12,114 nucleotides of DNA, taken from NCBI GenBank assembly GCA_023245475.1, contig JAHFKF010000039.1, positions 1 through 12,114 of the forward strand. The letters run 5' to 3'. Both the position numbers and the translations under genes were made by a program. Below are positions 7,853-12,114 of the stretch, in pieces. The DNA comes from Candidatus Levyibacteriota bacterium (lineage in GTDB: Bacteria > Patescibacteriota > Microgenomatia > Levybacterales > UBA12049). The notes under the pieces are model-generated. The model ran no database searches. It was not told the DNA's origin and was given only the letters and a program-made list of their open reading frames with translations. Position 1 is the stretch's first letter. Every line of letters begins with the position of its first letter.

Positions 7853-7880
7853 TTGATCTTGTAACGGAGATGCCCATAAT
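7853..7880 (+). promoter_or_regulatory. Possible second, proximal promoter of the CDF-LysM fusion gene
   Basis: TTGATC (7853-7858), a 16-base spacer and CATAAT (7875-7880) could place a transcription start near 7887, about 7 bases before the TTG start, like the short leaders elsewhere here. It matches consensus less well than the promoter at 7805-7833 and lies just downstream of both operators. Confidence 0.3.
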
Positions 7881-7893
7881 TTAAAACAATACA

Positions 7894-9759
7894 TTGACAG
7901 AACACACACATCATCATGAACAACATCATCCTAAGTCACATGTCTCAAAAGTATTACAACGGACAATCGTAGGTGGCAACATAGGAATTGGCATTGCTGA
8001 AGCTCTCACGGCAGGATCAGCTTCGGCCGTATGGAGTGATTTCGGACACAACATTGCCGATGCATATGTTTACAACGAGCAGCTAAACAACGTTCGTGAA
8101 CCAGATTCTCCCAAAGCAACAAATTATAAACGGCGTAAAACAATGTACACGATTCTTTCTGTCTCATCGGCTGCACTTGCCATAAAATCAGGAGTCGATC
8201 TTGCATGGGACAACGATACAACAGCTGATCCTTTAGCGATTTATACAGCAGGAGCATCAGTAGTATTTAATGGTGGGATTGGTATTGCTCGATATCGCCA
8301 AATGAGACAACAACAAAGAGAAAGAAGAACGCATAGTCATCATGATCACGATGTAAATAAACACCTTGCTGTGGATTCTGCTTCTGCTGGACTTGCCTTT
8401 GTTGGAGCTGTCGCGGGAGCAAGTACCCTTGGTCCAATTGCTGGTATCGTCAGTGGCATGATTGGAGCAAAGCTCTTTTTTCCATCAGAGAAAAACCTGC
8501 GACATAGCTATCACGCACATGGGGAAGAGGACAAGCATACTCACGAACATGTGCACCACGATCTAACAGAACAGTTACCTCAACAAGGAGTATTATTGAA
8601 CTTTTCTGAAAAACCTGCTACCGTAAAAGATATGTCAGAACTAGCACCTATAACCGAACCCACTATGGAGAGACGACCACAACATGAGGCTCGTATTCTT
8701 GAAACAAATAATCCCAAACAAGTAATCGATGCAATGCCGTATTATCGATTGGGAATGATCCTTGGGCCTGATCGAACTCGGCCACCATTACAAAATGTGA
8801 TTGCTCAGTATCGTGAACTAACTGATAGTATACGTACAGATACCCGACCAAACATCCGCACTTTCGATCAAGATACCGTTGCCTTCAAAACTATCCTTGC
8901 GGAGACACTACACGTTGATCCTCAAATCAGCATGCAACAATTAAGAGAAACCTATCCTGATTTTGAAGGCGGAATTAACCCTGATCAACCAAGAGAGTTA
9001 CAGCTCGCTTATGCTGAACTGAAGAAGCTTGTTGATCCAGACGAGATGAAAGAGCACCGAGATGAAATAAAAGGAGATATTCTCAAAGCGAAATTACGAC
9101 GATACACCAGACCTTTAGTTCGTCCATTTAAGAGAAACCGCGAAGAACCAAAACAGCCAGAACCCCAAGCTCCAAAAACCTCCCGTTGGAAAAAGCTTGT
9201 TGCAGCAGGAACCGCTGCCGTCGCGCTTGGAGGAGCCTTTGGTGTTATGAAAGCAACCCAAGAAGAAAGACCAGCGAATGGTAATCAAATAATAGCGACA
9301 GCTCCTGAACAACCTACACAACAAGGAACAGAGCAGACTCCGAATACACTATCAGTCATCTCTGCTCCTGAAACAGTTCAAGAGGGGCAAAGCCTCTGGA
9401 AAGTAATACGAAGTGATGTCTCAGAAATACAAAGTGAACATAAACGAGGAGTCACCAGTGTTGCCACCAAATTTGCCGCGTTTGATAATGAACTAGCCAA
9501 TGCAAACCAAATCAATCCAAACAAAATCAATCCAGGACAATATAAAATATTAGATCAAGATTCCCTTATGATTATTAGTGATGCATTAGATAACCCACCG
9601 GGAAGGCACGCAGCTGAAGGAGATAAACACTTTGCTGAAAATGTAAAAGCATGGGCTGATTCTGGCATTCCTTATGATCAGCTCGTACAAAATCCCGATG
9701 AGCAACAGAGATTCCACGAAATCCTCGACTACCTCAAAGCTCAAAGATCCCAAACATAG
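7894..9759 (+). CDS. CDF-type (zinc) transporter domain fused to a LysM-like domain
   Basis: 621 residues. The first ~200 match the membrane part of cation diffusion facilitators: six helices (about 23-40, 43-64, 84-104, 113-134, 159-175, 178-196), with the two HxxxD metal-ligand pairs in helix 2 (SDFGHNIAD, His52/Asp56) and helix 5 (HLAVD, His157/Asp161), as in ZitB/CzcD. His-rich stretches lie at 4-16, in the loop between helices 4 and 5 (147-157), and at 204-222. In place of the usual CDF cytoplasmic domain come a soluble region (about 225-415) ending in a very basic stretch, a further membrane helix (434-452), a Pro/Gln/Thr linker, and a LysM-like domain (about 495-552: EGQSLWKVI ... LANANQINPNKINPGQ). 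Positive-inside topology puts LysM outside, where such domains bind peptidoglycan. TTG is the only usable start: an in-frame TAA lies 12 bases upstream and no other start codon precedes helix 1. The operators and znu neighbours suggest a zinc-responsive, wall-tethered transporter or zinc binder. Confidence 0.75.
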   Translation: MTEHTHHHEQHHPKSHVSKVLQRTIVGGNIGIGIAEALTAGSASAVWSDFGHNIADAYVYNEQLNNVREPDSPKATNYKRRKTMYTILSVSSAALAIKSGVDLAWDNDTTADPLAIYTAGASVVFNGGIGIARYRQMRQQQRERRTHSHHDHDVNKHLAVDSASAGLAFVGAVAGASTLGPIAGIVSGMIGAKLFFPSEKNLRHSYHAHGEEDKHTHEHVHHDLTEQLPQQGVLLNFSEKPATVKDMSELAPITEPTMERRPQHEARILETNNPKQVIDAMPYYRLGMILGPDRTRPPLQNVIAQYRELTDSIRTDTRPNIRTFDQDTVAFKTILAETLHVDPQISMQQLRETYPDFEGGINPDQPRELQLAYAELKKLVDPDEMKEHRDEIKGDILKAKLRRYTRPLVRPFKRNREEPKQPEPQAPKTSRWKKLVAAGTAAVALGGAFGVMKATQEERPANGNQIIATAPEQPTQQGTEQTPNTLSVISAPETVQEGQSLWKVIRSDVSEIQSEHKRGVTSVATKFAAFDNELANANQINPNKINPGQYKILDQDSLMIISDALDNPPGRHAAEGDKHFAENVKAWADSGIPYDQLVQNPDEQQRFHEILDYLKAQRSQT

Positions 9760-9773
9760 CAATAAATTCCCTC

Positions 9774-9802
9774 TTGCAATCCGATTGCACATGCGATATA
9801 CT
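9774..9802 (+). promoter_or_regulatory. Promoter of the zur-znuACB operon (leaderless)
   Basis: -35 TTGCAA (9774-9779), a 17-base spacer, -10 TATACT (9797-9802), then six bases to the ATG at 9809, so transcription should begin at the start codon. A perfect 7-1-7 operator overlaps the -35 and spacer, implying autorepression. No other promoter is evident before znuA, znuC or znuB, so this one probably drives the operon. Confidence 0.72.
9775..9789. promoter_or_regulatory. Fur/Zur-type operator, box 3
   Basis: TGCAATC-C-GATTGCA is a perfect 7-1-7 inverted repeat with the same TGCAAT...ATTGCA arms as box 1. It covers five bases of the -35. A weaker look-alike, with only its TGC and GCA ends paired, spans 9792-9806 over the -10 and may be chance. 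Confidence 0.72.
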
Positions 9803-9808
9803 TGCATT

Positions 9809-10231
9809 ATGACTCAGTCACACAATTGTAAAAACGAACTCAACGACGTCGAGCTTCGAGCAACTCCAGCAAGACTTGCAGTAATGAAACTTCTGGAAAC
9901 CTCAAGTAAACCAATTGATGTACAAACGATAATTTCTTTTCTTGAAAAAAAAGATATTAAAGCAGATCCAGCAACTGTGTTTCGTATTGTAAACATGTTT
10001 ACTGAGAAGGGACTTGTTAAACCAATTCAACTCCATGAAGGAAAATTCCGTTATGAACTTGCAAACATTGCAGATCATCATCATTTAATGTGCAATATCT
10101 GTGGTGACATTGAAGACATTTCTGATTGCAATATTGATGCGCTTGAAAAAGATATCAAAAAGAAAAAACAATTTACTGTGACCAGCCACTCCTTGGAATT
10201 TTTTGGATTATGTTCAAATTGTCAAAAATAA
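9809..10231 (+). CDS. zur: Fur-family metal regulator, probably Zur
   Basis: 140 residues, the usual Fur-family length. The N-terminal winged helix has the family pattern: RATPARLAVMKLLE (17-30) and recognition helix DPATVFRIVNMFTEKGLV (53-70). The C-terminal half holds two CxxC pairs (Cys95/Cys98 and Cys135/Cys138) that form the structural zinc site, and the HHH cluster (90-92) with His76, Glu83 and His127 as candidate sensing ligands. Family members dimerise and, metal-bound, cover 7-1-7 operators; matching operators lie at 9775, 7812 and, imperfectly, 7837. Zinc specificity is inferred from the neighbouring zinc importer and His-rich CDF fusion; Fur or PerR specificity is less likely but not excluded. 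The frame extends 45 codons upstream into the preceding gene, but the promoter and operator make the ATG at 9809 the start. It probably represses itself and znuACB when zinc is sufficient. Confidence 0.88.
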   Translation: MTQSHNCKNELNDVELRATPARLAVMKLLETSSKPIDVQTIISFLEKKDIKADPATVFRIVNMFTEKGLVKPIQLHEGKFRYELANIADHHHLMCNICGDIEDISDCNIDALEKDIKKKKQFTVTSHSLEFFGLCSNCQK

Positions 10232-10232
10232 T

Positions 10233-11153
10233 ATGAATAAAAATACTCTTCTCATGCTCTCTATAATAGCTATTTTTATTGGCGGATTTATTTTCTTTAC
10301 GAATAAACAAAATGTTGTACAAACCTCATCCTCTAAAATTAAGGTCAACACCTCATTCTATCCGCTGTATTTTTTTGCTAGTGAGATAGGGGGAGAGAGA
10401 GCTGAAGTAAACAATATTACTCCAGCAGGCGCAGAACCACATGATTATGATCCCACAGCCCGAGATATCGCCGAAATAGAAAAAAGTAATCTGCTTATTT
10501 TAAATGGGGGTGTTGAAGCATGGGGAAATAAAATGCAGGAAAATCTTAATAATACACCAGTTACCGTTGTTATTGCTGGTAAGGGTTTATTAACGAAAGA
10601 ATTATTAGAAGAGGGAGAAAAAATACAAGATCCTCACATCTGGCTTGATCCGCAACTTGCTAAAAAAGAAGTCTCAAAAATAACTGAAGGATTTATTACT
10701 GTAGACCCAAGCAATAAAAGTTTTTATCAAAACAATCAGGAAAACTTAGACGATAAACTGGATGCTTTGGATCAAAAATTTAAGAAAGGACTTAGTACCT
10801 GTCACGAAAAAGATATCATTACCTCCCATGCAGCATTTGGCTATCTTGCGGCACGATACGGATTAAATCAAGTCTCTATTTCTGGTCTCTCACCCGACGA
10901 AGAGCCTTCAAGCAAACAACTGATAGAGGTTGCAAATTTTGCAAAAGAACACAATATCAGATATATCTTTTTTGAAAGCCTTGTTAGTCCAAAACTTTCA
11001 GAAACGATAGCTCATGAAGTTGGTGCAAAAACATTAGTACTTGACCCACTCGAAGGAATATCGGATGATGAGAGTAAGCAAGGAAAAAATTATCTTACCG
11101 TTATGGAAGAGAATTTGAGTAACTTACAAGAAGCCCTCCAATGCAGCAAATAG
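10233..11153 (+). CDS. znuA: Zinc ABC transporter, substrate-binding protein
   Basis: 306 residues of the cluster A-I (ZnuA/PsaA) binding proteins. An N-terminal hydrophobic segment (5-22) without a lipobox Cys suggests an uncleaved membrane anchor rather than a lipoprotein. Metal ligands are visible as His70 (AGAEPHDYDP), His135 (DPHIWLDP), His199 (TSHAAFGYLAARYG) and Asp271 (LDPLEG). A His in the third place, rather than the Glu of manganese binders, favours zinc. The His-rich loop found in many Gram-negative ZnuA proteins is absent. Cys190 and Cys304 might form a disulfide. The start at 10233 is one base after the regulator's stop (TAATATG); an in-frame ATG at 10203 inside the regulator gene is less likely because it adds ten residues before the anchor. 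It captures zinc outside the membrane and hands it to ZnuB. Confidence 0.88.
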   Translation: MNKNTLLMLSIIAIFIGGFIFFTNKQNVVQTSSSKIKVNTSFYPLYFFASEIGGERAEVNNITPAGAEPHDYDPTARDIAEIEKSNLLILNGGVEAWGNKMQENLNNTPVTVVIAGKGLLTKELLEEGEKIQDPHIWLDPQLAKKEVSKITEGFITVDPSNKSFYQNNQENLDDKLDALDQKFKKGLSTCHEKDIITSHAAFGYLAARYGLNQVSISGLSPDEEPSSKQLIEVANFAKEHNIRYIFFESLVSPKLSETIAHEVGAKTLVLDPLEGISDDESKQGKNYLTVMEENLSNLQEALQCSK

Positions 11154-11923
11154 ATCACACAAAAAATATCATAGAACTCCACAATATTTCATTTTCATAT
11201 GATGGCATTGAAAAAGTATTAGAAAATATTACTTTTTCGGTACATAAAGGTGATTACCTTGGCATCATTGGACCCAATGGAGGTGGAAAGACAACTGTTT
11301 TAAAAATAATGTTAGGTCTTTTACAACCCACCTCCGGAACAATCAAACTATTTGGAAAGCCACTAAAGGCATTCAAAGACTGGTCAAAAATTGGTTATGT
11401 ACCACAAAAAGTCTCGCACTTTGATAATAACTTTCCTGTAACAGTTGAAGAAGTGGTCGCAATGGGAAGATTTGCCAGACGAGGCTTGTTTCATTTTCCT
11501 CAACAGGAAGATTCAGAGAAAGTCGAAAGGGCACTCAAACAAGTCGACATGTGGGAATACAAAAGTAAACAAATAGGAGAACTCTCAGGAGGACAACAAC
11601 AACGAGTGTTCATCGCTCGTGCTTTGGTAACCGAACCTGAAGTTATTTTTCTTGATGAACCAACTGTTGGGGTTGACGCAACCACGCAAGAACAATTCTA
11701 CAAACTGCTAAAAAGCTTAAATAGAGAACTTCAACTTACCCTTGTTCTCGTCTCTCATGAATTGGATATTGTTGCTAACGAAGCAACAGAAGTTGCCTGT
11801 ATCAATTGCAACCTTGTCTGCTATTGCACACCAAAAGAGCTTATGCATAAAGATACGCTTGAAAAGATGTATGGCAAAGATTTGAAATATATCTTACACC
11901 AACATCAAGGGAAGGGAGAGTAA
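11141..11923 (+). CDS. znuC: Zinc ABC transporter, ATP-binding protein
   Basis: 260 residues with all ABC ATPase motifs: Walker A GPNGGGKTT (44-52), Q-loop VPQ (Gln89), signature LSGGQ (148-152), Walker B VIFLDEP (168-174) and H-loop His206. It hydrolyses ATP to drive zinc import through ZnuB. The ATG lies 13 bases inside the end of znuA, so the two are translationally coupled; no Shine-Dalgarno is evident. Unusually, the strand after the H-loop carries four cysteines, Cys220, Cys223, Cys227 and Cys229 (CINCNLVCYC), in a stretch where I recall family members having at most one or two Cys or His; they could bind metal. Zinc rather than manganese specificity follows from ZnuA and the regulator. 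Confidence 0.9.
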   Translation: MQQIDHTKNIIELHNISFSYDGIEKVLENITFSVHKGDYLGIIGPNGGGKTTVLKIMLGLLQPTSGTIKLFGKPLKAFKDWSKIGYVPQKVSHFDNNFPVTVEEVVAMGRFARRGLFHFPQQEDSEKVERALKQVDMWEYKSKQIGELSGGQQQRVFIARALVTEPEVIFLDEPTVGVDATTQEQFYKLLKSLNRELQLTLVLVSHELDIVANEATEVACINCNLVCYCTPKELMHKDTLEKMYGKDLKYILHQHQGKGE

Positions 11924-11924
11924 T

Positions 11925-12114
11925 ATGTTAGAACTTTTTCACTATAGTTTTATTGTGAGAGGCCTTGAAGCCGGCATAATCATTGCCATTATTGCACCAA
12001 TTATTGGTATCTTTTTGGTATTACGAAGATACTCACTTATCGCAGATACACTGTCTCACGTATCGCTTGCTGGAGTTGCTATCGGATTATTGATAAAAGT
12101 TAATCCATTGATTA
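11925..12114 (+). CDS. znuB: Zinc ABC transporter, permease (5' part, cut by window end)
   Basis: The first 63 codons of an ABC-3 family permease; the rest lies beyond the window. Two hydrophobic segments are visible, about 12-32 and 44-57, separated by LRRYSLIADTLSHVSLAGVA, the hallmark N-terminal motif of ZnuB/MntB-type permeases. It forms the membrane channel driven by ZnuC. The start follows the znuC stop by one base in a TAATATG arrangement, the same as at the zur-znuA junction. Here, unlike most genes of the window, a good Shine-Dalgarno (AAGGGAG, 11912-11918) precedes the ATG. Confidence 0.88.
   Translation, partial: MLELFHYSFIVRGLEAGIIIAIIAPIIGIFLVLRRYSLIADTLSHVSLAGVAIGLLIKVNPLI

Noticed and set aside
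7442..7864. 140-codon plus-strand open frame opposite the YibE/F gene
   Set aside because: It is a shadow of the YibE/F frame, Cys/Leu/His-rich without family features, and it crosses the promoter region.
9674..9808. N-terminal extension of the Fur-family protein from an ATG at 9674
   Set aside because: It overlaps the CDF-LysM gene, would place the promoter and operator inside the coding region, and adds 45 residues not found in the family.
10058..10070. TGCAAACATTGCA inside the regulator gene as a further operator
   Set aside because: It is two bases shorter than the 7-1-7 boxes, lies within coding sequence and is likely chance.
10203..10232. znuA starting at the ATG at 10203
   Set aside because: It lies inside the regulator gene and adds ten mostly polar residues before the membrane anchor; the TAATATG junction at 10233 matches that of znuC-znuB.

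Overview
The window looks like part of a compact, AT-leaning bacterial chromosome, most likely from a candidate-phyla-radiation (Patescibacteria, perhaps Microgenomates-like) organism. This is inferred from tight or overlapping genes, very short 5' leaders, few Shine-Dalgarno sequences, large lineage-specific proteins of unknown function and unusual domain fusions. There is no rRNA or other phylogenetic marker, so the placement is tentative. The standard genetic code fits all genes. I see no tRNA, CRISPR array or insertion sequence.

Left part (1-6612), mostly on the minus strand. Two paralogous proteins (1-708, cut by the window edge, and 5290-6612) each join tandem helix-turn-helix units to a LAGLIDADG-type domain. 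The metal-binding acidic residue is missing from every LAGLIDADG motif visible, so they look like DNA-binding proteins derived from homing endonucleases. Between them lie a small plus-strand MazG-like nucleotide pyrophosphohydrolase (782-1111), a secreted or membrane-anchored PKD-domain protein (1059-1964), and a 1098-residue protein with a ParB/sulfiredoxin-like N-terminus (1951-5247). The last two overlap by 14 bases and probably share a promoter at 5260-5287.

Right part (6662-12114): a metal, probably zinc, homeostasis locus. A YibE/F membrane protein (6662-7768, minus) diverges from an unusual fusion protein (7894-9759, plus). The fusion consists of a cation-diffusion-facilitator (CDF) membrane domain with three His-rich stretches, a cytoplasmic linker, another membrane helix and a LysM-like domain. 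It is followed by a Fur-family regulator, probably Zur (9809-10231), and znuA, znuC and the start of znuB, which encode a zinc ABC importer. Perfect 7-1-7 inverted repeats (TGCAATn-n-nATTGCA) sit inside both strong plus-strand promoters, that of the CDF fusion and that of the regulator, and a degenerate copy covers the predicted start of the fusion transcript. I infer a local zinc regulon: the regulator represses itself, znuACB and the CDF-LysM fusion when zinc is plentiful. A CDF-type protein (normally an exporter) switched on together with zinc importers would be paradoxical, and suggests a repurposed role in zinc capture or import.

Promoters are unusually readable. Several are extended -10 (TGnTATAAT) or good sigma70-type sites whose predicted start lies 0-6 bases from the start codon, implying leaderless or nearly leaderless mRNAs. 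The longest stretch without a coding sequence is 7769-7893, and it is packed with regulatory signals.
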